Origin: Candidatus Obscuribacterales bacterium
Lineage (GTDB): Bacteria > Cyanobacteriota > Vampirovibrionia > Obscuribacterales > Obscuribacteraceae
Length of the DNA stretch: 64,000 bases
Assembly (NCBI GenBank): GCA_019747875.1
Contig: JAIEQI010000086.1
Location: 62,001 to 126,000, forward strand
Reading direction: 5' to 3'
Under the pieces are notes generated by a model. That model was not told the DNA's origin, did no database searches, and saw nothing but the letters and a program-made list of their open reading frames with translations. Shown here in pieces: positions 26,411 to 36,481 of the stretch; positions within the stretch are counted from its first letter, which is position 1, and the number at the start of each line of letters is the position of its first letter. The position numbers and the translations under genes are program-made.

Positions 26411-29400
26411 ATGTCCGAGAAGTACGACCCCACAGACCCCGCGTCGCGCAATGCTCAGCTCGATGAGGAAAAAGCCCGGCTGCAGAATGCCGGGAAGGAT
26501 GGTCGTGACACTCCACTTAAGCCACACGACAAAGCTGATCCTGCTAAGCTCCAAGAAGTTGTACCGAGAGCCTCGGGAAATTCCGGACAGGACCACTCTG
26601 CTGCTGCTCAGTGGGGGCGCGAAACCTATGGCAGCACTCCGCGAGATATTACTTTTGCAACCGATTCCGGCAAGGTCATTTTTGGAAAAGAGTACGGCGA
26701 CAACGGCAAGCCCATGCTGCTGGCGTCCGACGGGACACGCTACGAAGGAACCTTGAATGCTGACGGGAACGGCATCGCAAGCTGGCAACAAGTTCAGAAG
26801 GATGGCAAGTTGGGACCGGCAATGAATGTCACGGCTGAGCGTTCGGGGCTTCCTCCGAACCAGTCACGACCAGAGACTTACGTAAATAGTAATCAGGCTC
26901 GCGTACAGCCGCAAAATGAAGGGGGCGGGAATCCAGCAAGACCCACAGCTCCAGTTGGTGACAGTACAAATCCCCGCACACAAAGAGCTAATACACCAGA
27001 GGCCCCAAACCAGACCCTAAATTTCGCCCCTCTACACAAGGGCGATGTGCCACCTCCGGCACAAGCGAACAATCCCGACAAACTTGTTGCGCGAGGTGGA
27101 GACAGCTCCGACAAAGCGAATCAGCCAGCTAAGCCAGACCGGGTAGAAACTCAAAAGCCGGAGGCGAAACCCGACACAACGAAACCCGACACAACAAAAC
27201 CCGATACAACAAAACCCGAACAATCCCCACGTGCTGACAGAGCTACTACTGGTGGTGGCATTACTCAACCTTTCGACGCTGCACCGCGGCAACAACGACC
27301 AGTAAATGAGGCGCAGCCCGGTAAGCCAGATGGCGGTCCACGGGCGGAAGCAGGAAAACCTCATGACGGGCCAAATCACCCGGCGGAGCGAGGGAAGCCT
27401 GGTGGCGATATTTTTCCAGCTGCACCGACAAAGGATAACATCGGTTTACTGCTCATGAGGTCAAATCCTGAGGCTGCCAAGCATCTGGCAGATCTAATTA
27501 CTGCCATGCAGTCAGGCAAGGGAATTATCGGGCGTGACAATCTTGATGCCGTAAAAATGTTGCAAGGGCTGAAGCCTGAGCAGTTAACAGGACTGCGGAA
27601 CGCACTAACGGATGGCAAATTCAATTTTGATATCAACCAACTTGATGGAAAAACGCAAGGCAATCTGACCAAGCTCTTTGAACAATTAAGTAGAAGCCAG
27701 GCCGAAGGCGGACTGCGCTTGGGCGGCATGCAGGATTTGGGTGCTGGTGGACGTGTTTTGGATCTATTGCAAGGAAAGCAATTCGACAAGGTTCCAAGCG
27801 GCGATCAAACAAAGCAGATATTGGCAGAGCTGTTCAAGGGATTCAAAGACGGTGGCACACTTGCTGGCGGAATGGACTTGTCCGCGCTGCTCGGTCGCAG
27901 TTTGGCACGTCCTGGTGAAGTCATGATCGATGGGCGTGCTCTTGGGCAAATTCCGGGGATGAAGTTTGACCTCAAGGATGCTGGTCCGCTGATGCAGACC
28001 TTGATGGCTCGAATGGAGCTAGGAAAGATCAATGAAGGATCAATTAATCAGCTCGGCAAGTTGGCCGATACTCTGGCTCAAAAACTTGATACTAAGGATG
28101 GTGCTACGCTTGAGGTGAAAGCCGAGCTTAAGACACAAAACACCCTCGACATTGGCAAGCTGGGAGATGCTGTTCGCAGCGCATTGCTGAATGGCGAACT
28201 GGGCCGCGCAGTCGGGCGGGAACAAGGCAAGGATGCTCAGCTAGCACAGAAAGATGCGATGGCAAATCCTGCAATGCAAGCCGATGGTGGACCCACTAAA
28301 CAATCAGATCTGACAGCAGCTATAGCAAAAACAGAAACAGAGCAGTCTCAGAAACGCCTTGAAGAGGAAGCTGCAAAACAAAAGAAACAGCAGGAAGAGT
28401 CGGCTGAAACTATTAAACCAAAGGGGCCGACCCCAGAGCAGTTGGCTGAAGAGTTGGCTCAGAAGCAGCGCCTGGAAGAGCAACGCAAAGCTCAAGAGAA
28501 GGAAGAGAAAGAACGCAAGGAACGCGAAGAGAAGAAACGCAAAGAGGATGCCGAGCGGGTTCACGTCGTGAAGAAAGGCGAGACGTTGCATGTTATTTCA
28601 AGAAAGTACTTTAGCAATGATAAGAATGCGCAGATTATTTATGCTCGAAACAAGAGCACTATTAAAGTCGTTAACTACAAGGGACAACCTTATTGTTCAT
28701 TGAAAGAGGGACAGAAACTCTATATTCCAAGTCCCAAATTCGTGGACAATTTTATGAAGGGCACAAGCTCATACAACCACATCAACTTTGGGAAAATTCC
28801 GTTCTCAACGCCAGAAGAGGAACTCGCGTTTTTGTTTGGAGGGGCTGATCTCGGTGCGGCAGCTGGACTATTGGGAATCAACAAAAAACGTCCAAGTTTA
28901 TTCAATCATGATCAAGATTCAGAGGCTCCTACGCGGCGATCGTTCTCCGGTAAGGAAGCCCTTGATGATGATGAACGTCGAGCAAATGTCGAGCAGATTC
29001 TCAATCCTGCGGCCGCAGCAAAGAAGCCGGTTGAAATGGATGGCATCAAGCACACGGTTCGCTTGGGCGAGACACTCTCTTCGATCGCGCTGCGTCGTTA
29101 TGGGCAGGCTGCTTATTGGCGCCTGATAGCTTGGAAGAATAAGTTGGGATTGGTGGATTCGACTGCTCACTCCAAGATGACGCGCGGACTTATTCTTTTC
29201 ATGCCAACGAATGATGAGATGAGTGCTTATGACGCAGATCCGGACCGAATGCTAAGCCTTACGCCTTCAAGAACTGGCATTTTCATTGAGTCTGAAAATC
29301 GCATCAGTATGCCTGCTCTGAAAGTCTGTCCCGAGTGTGGACGAACGACCCTCTATACTGCCCAATCCTGCATGCGCTGCGAAACTGATCTTAGCGATAT

Positions 29401-30766
29401 CCCGATCATAATTGACGCGCTTGGCGTCGGAGTCGAACTCGATCTTGTTGATCTCGATGGACACCTTCCAGGTGAGGAGTCCGATGAAACCAACAGCAAA
29501 GGTAATGGAAATGGAAACGGAGCTTCTCCGCATGAGGCGAATGGAAATTCCTTCGCGCACCGTGGGCAGTATCAACCTTCCTCGGAGTCTTTAAGGAGAC
29601 CAGAGGAGGACATGTCAAAAGAGCTTACTGATTCTGTTGTTCCGCACAAAGAAGTCGAGCATATGGATCCCGCTGTTTTAGCAGCTATGACCCAGCCTGA
29701 AAGTCAGGAAGAAGTAGATCACGTTGGGGATATTCCTCTACCAGATGTTGCTTTCGCTCGCCGCCAATCTCAACAATCGGCTCCTCCAGTATCTCGAAGT
29801 GAACAGGGGGCGCACTCTGCACCAGAAACTGCAAATGCCGCCGAAGAAGCTACTCCTAAAGAGACCGCATTAGCTGCAAAAGCTGGATGGGCGGACGCAA
29901 AGGTTGCAACAGGTGAATCGGAGGATGCTGCAAAAGCTGAAAGGGAGGATGCCTCTGCTGCAACTGCTGAAGGGCGGGATGCAAAAGCTGAATGGGAGGA
30001 GCTAACTGCTGAAAGAGCTGAAGAGCGGGATGCAACTGCTGAAGGGCTGGATGCCTCTGCTGCAACTGCTGAAGGGCGGGATGCAAAAGCTGAATGGGAG
30101 GAGCTAACTGCTGAAAAAGCTGAAGGGCAGGATACAACTCCTGCAGCTGCTGAAGCTAAGTATGGAGCGCGGACGTCCCGTCCGCCCATAAATGCAGCTG
30201 AAAGTAGTTCAATAGCTCGCAGTGCGAAAGACGCTGGACCAAGTATTGAACGACCTGACCCGGCTAAAGATGCCGCCGCCGGATTTGTCCATGACGATCC
30301 ATCAGATGCTGGTGTTTTGCCCCACGGGCAATCCAACAAAGTCGAGAAATCCCAGGATGTCTCTGAAGACGCAATGAACGCGTCCGAGTTGATGCAGCAC
30401 ACTGAAGAAGATGAAGCTGCAATGATGGACCTCTTTCCTGATTGTGCTTCTATTCTCGACGAATCGATAGTGAAGTGTGAGTACGTTGACGACATGGTTC
30501 GAATTGCCGAGCGTGGAGATGTAGATTCACGCGACGGTTTGTGCATAACGCTGGAAATGGTGTCTGATGGGCAATGGTCTAAAGTCTGTCAGTATCGAAT
30601 TTATGGTTTCAATTGCTTCATCGAGTTTTACTGTCGAGCAAATGGCAGTCGGCGTCCAGAGCGCGTTCAAGAGAAATCTTTGCAATCTAAGATCGCATCC
30701 GAGATGGCATGGAATCATTTCACACGGAACTGGCAAGAAATCTGCACCGATTTCTGGCACAGCTAG
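26411..30766 (+). CDS. Large LysM protein with zinc ribbon and repeats
   Basis: A 1451-residue multidomain protein; GGAG lies 7 nt before the ATG. No signal peptide is visible. A disordered N-terminal part (1-340) has four KPDTT-type repeats at about 253-270. A helical region of about 340-620 is rich in LxxL-like leucines, and a Glu/Lys/Gln-rich coiled-coil segment covers about 640-715. LysM 1 lies at 717-771 (VHVVKKGETLHVISRKYF) and LysM 2 at 879-931 (HTVRLGETLSSIALRRYG). A four-Cys zinc ribbon is formed by C973, C976, C987 and C990. An Ala/Glu-rich repeat region (1178-1247) precedes a C-terminal globular region rich in Asp, Cys and Trp. LysM binds N-acetylglucosamine polymers such as peptidoglycan, but without a signal peptide its location is unclear. 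Confidence 0.82.
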   Translation: MSEKYDPTDPASRNAQLDEEKARLQNAGKDGRDTPLKPHDKADPAKLQEVVPRASGNSGQDHSAAAQWGRETYGSTPRDITFATDSGKVIFGKEYGDNGKPMLLASDGTRYEGTLNADGNGIASWQQVQKDGKLGPAMNVTAERSGLPPNQSRPETYVNSNQARVQPQNEGGGNPARPTAPVGDSTNPRTQRANTPEAPNQTLNFAPLHKGDVPPPAQANNPDKLVARGGDSSDKANQPAKPDRVETQKPEAKPDTTKPDTTKPDTTKPEQSPRADRATTGGGITQPFDAAPRQQRPVNEAQPGKPDGGPRAEAGKPHDGPNHPAERGKPGGDIFPAAPTKDNIGLLLMRSNPEAAKHLADLITAMQSGKGIIGRDNLDAVKMLQGLKPEQLTGLRNALTDGKFNFDINQLDGKTQGNLTKLFEQLSRSQAEGGLRLGGMQDLGAGGRVLDLLQGKQFDKVPSGDQTKQILAELFKGFKDGGTLAGGMDLSALLGRSLARPGEVMIDGRALGQIPGMKFDLKDAGPLMQTLMARMELGKINEGSINQLGKLADTLAQKLDTKDGATLEVKAELKTQNTLDIGKLGDAVRSALLNGELGRAVGREQGKDAQLAQKDAMANPAMQADGGPTKQSDLTAAIAKTETEQSQKRLEEEAAKQKKQQEESAETIKPKGPTPEQLAEELAQKQRLEEQRKAQEKEEKERKEREEKKRKEDAERVHVVKKGETLHVISRKYFSNDKNAQIIYARNKSTIKVVNYKGQPYCSLKEGQKLYIPSPKFVDNFMKGTSSYNHINFGKIPFSTPEEELAFLFGGADLGAAAGLLGINKKRPSLFNHDQDSEAPTRRSFSGKEALDDDERRANVEQILNPAAAAKKPVEMDGIKHTVRLGETLSSIALRRYGQAAYWRLIAWKNKLGLVDSTAHSKMTRGLILFMPTNDEMSAYDADPDRMLSLTPSRTGIFIESENRISMPALKVCPECGRTTLYTAQSCMRCETDLSDIPIIIDALGVGVELDLVDLDGHLPGEESDETNSKGNGNGNGASPHEANGNSFAHRGQYQPSSESLRRPEEDMSKELTDSVVPHKEVEHMDPAVLAAMTQPESQEEVDHVGDIPLPDVAFARRQSQQSAPPVSRSEQGAHSAPETANAAEEATPKETALAAKAGWADAKVATGESEDAAKAEREDASAATAEGRDAKAEWEELTAERAEERDATAEGLDASAATAEGRDAKAEWEELTAEKAEGQDTTPAAAEAKYGARTSRPPINAAESSSIARSAKDAGPSIERPDPAKDAAAGFVHDDPSDAGVLPHGQSNKVEKSQDVSEDAMNASELMQHTEEDEAAMMDLFPDCASILDESIVKCEYVDDMVRIAERGDVDSRDGLCITLEMVSDGQWSKVCQYRIYGFNCFIEFYCRANGSRRPERVQEKSLQSKIASEMAWNHFTRNWQEICTDFWHS
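27168..27219 (+). repeat. 15-bp tandem repeat encoding KPDTT
   Basis: Consecutive 15-bp units AAACCCGAYACAACR occur about three and a half times, encoding KPDTTKPDTTKPDTTKPE in the disordered N-terminal region of the LysM protein. Confidence 0.8.
29947..30150 (+). repeat. 102-bp tandem repeat in the LysM gene
   Basis: Two adjacent 102-bp units (starting at 29947 and 30049) with very similar sequence encode a 34-residue Ala/Glu-rich unit containing DASAATAEGRDAKAEWEELT. The second copy decays at its end. Confidence 0.8.
30164..30187 (+). repeat. Hairpin repeat inside the LysM coding region
   Basis: GGAGCGCGGACGTCCCGTCC with a perfect 7-bp stem (GCGGACG 30169-30175, CGTCCGC 30179-30185). It resembles the family A dispersed-repeat core (GGGAGCGCCGRCATCTTGCC) and is read in-frame as YGARTSRPP, foreign to the Ala/Glu-rich context. 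Confidence 0.6.
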
Positions 30767-30778
30767 TTTTGAGAGCTG

Positions 30779-30809
30779 CGAGCGACGCATGGCGTCGCCT
30801 GGGCGCTAC
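30779..30809. repeat. Family C hairpin repeat
   Basis: GCGACGC-ATG-GCGTCGC with a perfect 7-bp stem, followed by CTGGGCGCTAC. It lies in the 59-bp gap between two convergent genes. Related copies occur at 41154, 43461, 46276, 50014 and 63150. Confidence 0.7.
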
Positions 30810-30825
30810 CATACGTCGCCGCATT

Positions 30826-31377
30826 TTACTCGGAATGTATTTCGGGAAATGCGCTGAGTTCTCCGTCGATCATGCGATAGCGCACTTTCAATACCATGTA
30901 TGCCGATAGGAGGTTTTCTCCCAGGTAGAGTTTGTGTGGCTTCCATTCATCGTCGAACCAGGCGGCAAGATGTTGCCCATTTTCAGGATGCCGCTCAGCG
31001 ATGTAATAGAGCTGTCGTCCGTTATATTTCATTCCGGTCAGTTTGCGAACTTCGCCCAGGGGATCTATCAAGCGCCCGTAGCGATCTTGAACAACAGTCA
31101 TCTCCTCATCAACGCCCTCACGGTATGGCTGATCGGGCGCATGGCTGACGAAGGCACCGTCTTTGTCTAACTGCACAATAGGCAGCTGAGGTCCAACTGC
31201 GGAGAAGATCTTGTTATCTTTGAAAAACATCACTCGCCCGAGATCGTTAACCTCGAGTTCCCTCTGAAGAGACATTGGACCTTCAGGTTCAGCTGGTTCT
31301 TTCTTTTGCGAAGAGGAACTCTCCTCCTCCTCAGAGGCTGAACCTTCTTCGTCGTTCTCGTCGTCGTCGATTATCAT
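30826..31377 (-). CDS. Hypothetical protein with acidic N terminus
   Basis: A 183-residue protein, not recognised. The first 30 residues are Asp/Glu/Ser runs (DDDENDEEGSASEEEESSSS). The rest is beta-rich with short repeated-looking segments (RVMFFKDNKIFSA, RYGRLIDPLGEVRKLTGMKYNGRQLYYIAE), compatible with WD/Kelch-like or RHS-like strands but too short to assign. No signal peptide or transmembrane helix. It is convergent with the LysM gene; the phosphatase gene upstream on the same strand is 33 bp away. Confidence 0.65.
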   Translation of the reverse strand: MIIDDDENDEEGSASEEEESSSSQKKEPAEPEGPMSLQRELEVNDLGRVMFFKDNKIFSAVGPQLPIVQLDKDGAFVSHAPDQPYREGVDEEMTVVQDRYGRLIDPLGEVRKLTGMKYNGRQLYYIAERHPENGQHLAAWFDDEWKPHKLYLGENLLSAYMVLKVRYRMIDGELSAFPEIHSE

Positions 31378-31410
31378 AATTTTCCATTATGAAGCGAGCG
31401 GGCTCCGGTA

Positions 31411-32091
31411 TCAAGTCCCCGAACGGCTACGGAGTTCATTCGACATATACGATCTATCATTCAGAAGTTCAAGTAGAGGACCATGTTTGCCCATCTTGAT
31501 AATTGATAGTGAGCCGGCTAAAACGCTGACGCGATCTCTATACCTTCCTAACTCAATGCCCAGCAAGCAGCAAATGATGATGCGTATGGTTGCTTTGTGT
31601 GAAACAACGAGCACATTGCCTGATAGGTGCGTAAAAAGAATTTCGCCGATTACATTCATTGCTCGACCGGCTATTTGGAACGCAGTTTCCCCTCCAGTGG
31701 GAGCATTCCAGCCTGGTTCAGCTATCCACTTATCATAGTCATCGGCAAATTGCTCGCGCACAAAATCGTGAGTCAGACCTTCCCATTTGCCGTAATTGAT
31801 TTCTTTCAAGCCGTCTCTGTGGTCGATTTCCTTTCCTTGCGCCGAGGCTAGGGGGCGGGCGGTTTCAATGCTTCTTTTTAGCGAGCTGCAATAGATACCT
31901 TCGAAGACAACATCCTTATAAGCATCTGCGTACTGCTGCGCCATAAGCTTTCCTTCTGCGGTAAGTTCGGCGTCTGTAAAGCCGCAGAAGCCACCTGTTT
32001 GGCTGTAAGCCGTTTCGCCGTGTCGTAGCAGATATAGGTTGAGCGTTGAATCCTTAGGTATTACTTTCTCGTCATTAATATCCCAACTCAA
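31411..32091 (-). CDS. Histidine phosphatase superfamily protein (phosphoglycerate mutase-like)
   Basis: A 226-residue branch-1 histidine phosphatase. The catalytic LLRHGET has the phosphate-accepting histidine at H24. A second block, CSSLKRSIETARPL, holds the conserved Arg; KEINYGKWEGLTH carries the acid/base Glu; VVSHKATIR carries the second histidine. This set fits cobalamin (alpha-ribazole phosphatase) or broad-specificity phosphatases; no cobalamin genes are nearby, so the substrate is open. The start is a TTG with AGGAG 7 nt upstream. An in-frame ATG at 32160 would add 23 residues not typical of the family. Confidence 0.85.
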   Translation of the reverse strand: MSWDINDEKVIPKDSTLNLYLLRHGETAYSQTGGFCGFTDAELTAEGKLMAQQYADAYKDVVFEGIYCSSLKRSIETARPLASAQGKEIDHRDGLKEINYGKWEGLTHDFVREQFADDYDKWIAEPGWNAPTGGETAFQIAGRAMNVIGEILFTHLSGNVLVVSHKATIRIIICCLLGIELGRYRDRVSVLAGSLSIIKMGKHGPLLELLNDRSYMSNELRSRSGT

Positions 32092-32098
32092 TTTGATT

Positions 32099-32103
32099 CT
32101 CCT
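32099..32103 (-). promoter_or_regulatory. RBS indicating a TTG start for the histidine phosphatase
   Basis: On the minus strand AGGAG is followed by 7 nt and TTG at 32091, which decides the start of the phosphatase gene. Confidence 0.6.
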
Positions 32104-32197
32104 GCTTGTAATAACCAGTAAGAACGGGACCCCTGATGCGTTCAGCGAACGCATCTTCAATTAGCGATCTAAACAAGCACCTACCTTTCTTGCTCTA

Positions 32198-33730
<1,533 letters not shown>

Positions 33731-33806
33731 CGCGCCCTCGCTTGTGCCCAGTCCTAGGCTATCGTGCCACGCCAAGACAGGGGGTAATCCTCTGATTTAG
33801 GACCTT

Positions 33807-35231
33807 TTACATTCCTCCCGGGGCGGGTCGTCTGGGCTCAGGTCTTTTTCCTTGTGTATTAACGCGATTAGGATCCGTATATGTGATTTCTTCGTCGCCG
33901 AACAGGATATTGTCGACAGCTTCGACGCCTTGCATAAATGAATGATCTTGGTTGGATACCTCGTACTTTGCACCACCAAATCTTCCTCGACTATGAATTG
34001 ATTTTTCCAATAGTGCTTTGTCCAATTCAGCAAGTAGCTTGTCGCGTCCTAAAAATGGTGTTGGATAGCCGTACTCCAAGCGGCGGTGCCATAGACTCGC
34101 ACATGATTTTTCGTCTATGAAACCGATTGATGCGGCTGCTTTCAAAACATCTTTGGCGACAGTTGCGGAGTTCACATTTTTGTCGGGTGACTCGCTAACT
34201 TCACACATCAGCGACCACTGCTTGCCGGGCTTAGGCACATTGTAAGGAGAATAATGGGAGAAAGCTGTGGCGCGGTAGAAGGGGATTTCGGGCTCGGGAA
34301 AATACAACCAACACTTACCTGCAAGCTCCGCTGGAATTTGTCCGTCCATTCCCAAGCCAACTATATGTGTTGACGAATAAATCAATTCGTCAGCCCTTGC
34401 TGTCAACTGCGGCTGATTGACCAGCAATAGCAGAAGTTCGCGCAAAGGAATCGTGGAAATCAAATGAGAATAGCTGACCACTTTTCCATTCTCAAAAGAC
34501 GCCTTCTTGTTTTGGATGTCTAAGCTTACTAGCCCATTGCTAAAATTAATTTTTTCAGGAGGCAGTTTTTCTGCGAGCCCTCTCCATATGGCTCCCGTAC
34601 CTCCGTGCAGTGGAAAACTAAATGTGGAATTTGGACCCCAACCAATGTCATCTTGTTTCAAGACGAGCGTCCGCAGAATCTTTTTCAAATCCACGCGAGC
34701 GACCCGCTCACCAGTCCATCCAATGTCTAGCTTCTTTGGCTGATATGCCCAAACTTTGAAGTTGTAGGGGAGGAAGAACAATTCGGAAAGGGCGTTTCCA
34801 TAGTTGCTTACGATCCAGTCATGAAACGAGCCTGGCTTTTCCGCGTGAGTTGAAATGTTCAACCTCGCATCTATCAAGCCTTCCATACAGTCGATAAGTT
34901 GATCTGGTGGCAGTCTCCAAATATTATTTTGAAATGGGTAAGGGATGAATTGTCCGCCCAAATAGACCCAGGCTTCGCGCACATGCTCGACCCATTGCGC
35001 GATTGTTTCGCGAAGTACTCGGTCGAAGTACTGGTAGTGCGAGAAAATCACATGTCCGCCCATATCCCAAGTGAAGCCGGCTTCGTCCACTACAGAGCCT
35101 GCTAAGCCACCAGCCTCGGCTTGCCGTTCAAACAAGAGCCAGTCGCTCTGCCCAAGTTCATCTAGGCGCTTTGCCGCTCCCAGTGCGGTGGGACCGGCGC
35201 CAATGATGAGGATCTTGCAAGTGTCCGTCAT
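33807..35231 (-). CDS. FAD-dependent amine-oxidase/UDP-galactopyranose-mutase-like protein
   Basis: A 474-residue flavoprotein with a Rossmann FAD motif at the N terminus (IIGAGPTALGAAKRL, 10-24) and the second Gly-rich block (EAGGLAGSVVDEAGFTWDMGGHVIFSH). This architecture is shared by protoporphyrinogen oxidase, amine oxidases and UDP-galactopyranose mutase. The middle segment GGTGAIWRGLAEKLP is typical. Its ATG overlaps the stop of the upstream GT2 gene (ATGA), pointing to a glycan pathway and a mutase-like or sugar-nucleotide role rather than amine oxidation; this is inferred from context only. Confidence 0.75.
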   Translation of the reverse strand: MTDTCKILIIGAGPTALGAAKRLDELGQSDWLLFERQAEAGGLAGSVVDEAGFTWDMGGHVIFSHYQYFDRVLRETIAQWVEHVREAWVYLGGQFIPYPFQNNIWRLPPDQLIDCMEGLIDARLNISTHAEKPGSFHDWIVSNYGNALSELFFLPYNFKVWAYQPKKLDIGWTGERVARVDLKKILRTLVLKQDDIGWGPNSTFSFPLHGGTGAIWRGLAEKLPPEKINFSNGLVSLDIQNKKASFENGKVVSYSHLISTIPLRELLLLLVNQPQLTARADELIYSSTHIVGLGMDGQIPAELAGKCWLYFPEPEIPFYRATAFSHYSPYNVPKPGKQWSLMCEVSESPDKNVNSATVAKDVLKAAASIGFIDEKSCASLWHRRLEYGYPTPFLGRDKLLAELDKALLEKSIHSRGRFGGAKYEVSNQDHSFMQGVEAVDNILFGDEEITYTDPNRVNTQGKRPEPRRPAPGGM

Positions 35232-35941
35232 GCAGCCAACCTTCGCCGAAATTCCATCAATTGCGAAAATGCTTTTGCGCAGAATTTCAATAACTTAAAA
35301 TGTCTGATTGTTGACTGCCCCGCCATCCGCTCTCGATGCGGGACTTCAACTTCATGTACTCGGTATTTCTTGCACAATGCGAACACGCAAAGAAGAAGTG
35401 ACGGAGTAAGCGAGTCATCAGGAATATATTTCGTCGCTGCTGTCCATAGGTTCCGATTCAAGATCTTAAATGGAACATTTGCATCGTTAGCTTCGACTCC
35501 GAAGAAGAGTCTGATTGATTGCCGTACTAATTTCGTCAAGATTAGCCGTGTTGGTGGATCTTGCCTGTTCTTACGCACGCCCATAACCAAATCATGAGTC
35601 TTCGCCTGCTTCCAAAGATCCTCAAATGCAGATAGCGGAATTTGCCGATCACTGTCGATTAGGAAGATATACTCACTTGTTGTAGCGGAGATTCCTGTCA
35701 GTAGAGCACCGCCGTGACCGCGATTGGTTTGATTTATCACCTTTATCTGCTGATTGCCTGCGCAAATTTTTTCGACAATTTCTAAGGTGCGATCCTTGCT
35801 GCCATCATTCACAACAATCAGGTTGGAAGGAACTTTGTTGAGGATATGTTCTTGTACCTCGTAGATTGCCTTTTCAATAGATCCTTCTTCGTTATAGACG
35901 GGCATCACCACTGACAACTCTATATTCGCGTCTAAACTCAA
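35228..35941 (-). CDS. GT2-family glycosyltransferase (DPM1/GtrB-like)
   Basis: A 237-residue GT-A glycosyltransferase. Features are VVMPVYNEEGSIEKAI (11-26), VVNDGSKDRT (43-52), RGHGGALLTGI (74-84) and the metal-binding DSD (96-98). Its length and lack of transmembrane helices fit the soluble polyprenyl-phosphate mannose/glucose synthase type. It overlaps the flavoprotein gene downstream by 4 bp. Together the two probably modify a lipid-linked or surface sugar. Confidence 0.87.
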   Translation of the reverse strand: MSLDANIELSVVMPVYNEEGSIEKAIYEVQEHILNKVPSNLIVVNDGSKDRTLEIVEKICAGNQQIKVINQTNRGHGGALLTGISATTSEYIFLIDSDRQIPLSAFEDLWKQAKTHDLVMGVRKNRQDPPTRLILTKLVRQSIRLFFGVEANDANVPFKILNRNLWTAATKYIPDDSLTPSLLLCVFALCKKYRVHEVEVPHRERMAGQSTIRHFKLLKFCAKAFSQLMEFRRRLAA

Positions 35942-35977
35942 GATTGGAGCTCCGAACAGACCAGGTTATATCTTAAC

Positions 35978-36481
35978 CTAGTTTTGCCCGTCACCTTGGC
36001 TGATAAGGTCTTTAACCTCTTTCAGGAAATCACCCAAATCACCTGATGAGCGCGAAATTATTCCGTGGGTGCGATCCGGTGACCAGACACCAAGTGCAAA
36101 GGTGTTGTCATAACTAAGCTCCAGTGTGAAACATCTTGCCATCAGCTCCTGGGCGGGAGTTTGCTGGAAGGCAAGAGCCATATATTTTGCTTCTGGGGGT
36201 ATCTCTGGTTCAGGCATGAGCACCACAATTAGTACTCCGTCATCAAGCTTTTTTAGCTCGACTCCAATCTCGCCTTCGCGTTTGTCAGCATCTGATAGAT
36301 TCGAATTCATGTCTTTCCAAATACGATTGAGGATATCTGGCAGGCGTCCGTCCAATGCAGCGCTGAGGATGAGTTGCGGTTCTTCAAAGGCCATATCAGT
36401 GAGGTGACGATGCGCAAACGCATAATGCATGACGTGACCTTGATCGTGTTGTGGTTCTGTCACTTTATAAAGACCTTTCAC
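35978..36481 (-). CDS. Small unknown protein coupled to the repeat-rich protein
   Basis: A 167-residue soluble, acidic alpha/beta protein not recognised from sequence. It starts at GTG in a GTGA overlap with the stop of the 711-residue gene, with AGGA 9 nt upstream. Such coupling implies stoichiometric expression with that protein. It has no signal peptide or transmembrane helix. The cytoplasmic character next to a modular repeat protein is compatible with an immunity or chaperone partner, but no known immunity family is recognisable. Confidence 0.7.
   Translation of the reverse strand: MKGLYKVTEPQHDQGHVMHYAFAHRHLTDMAFEEPQLILSAALDGRLPDILNRIWKDMNSNLSDADKREGEIGVELKKLDDGVLIVVLMPEPEIPPEAKYMALAFQQTPAQELMARCFTLELSYDNTFALGVWSPDRTHGIISRSSGDLGDFLKEVKDLISQGDGQN

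Noticed and set aside
29770..30546. Long open frame antisense to the Ala/Glu repeat region of the LysM gene
   Set aside because: Low-complexity mirror of the sense repeats; a composition artefact.
35963..35979. AGGTTA/TAACCT inverted repeat at the end of the 167-residue gene as a terminator
   Set aside because: No T run in the direction of the gene; it also overlaps the stop codon.
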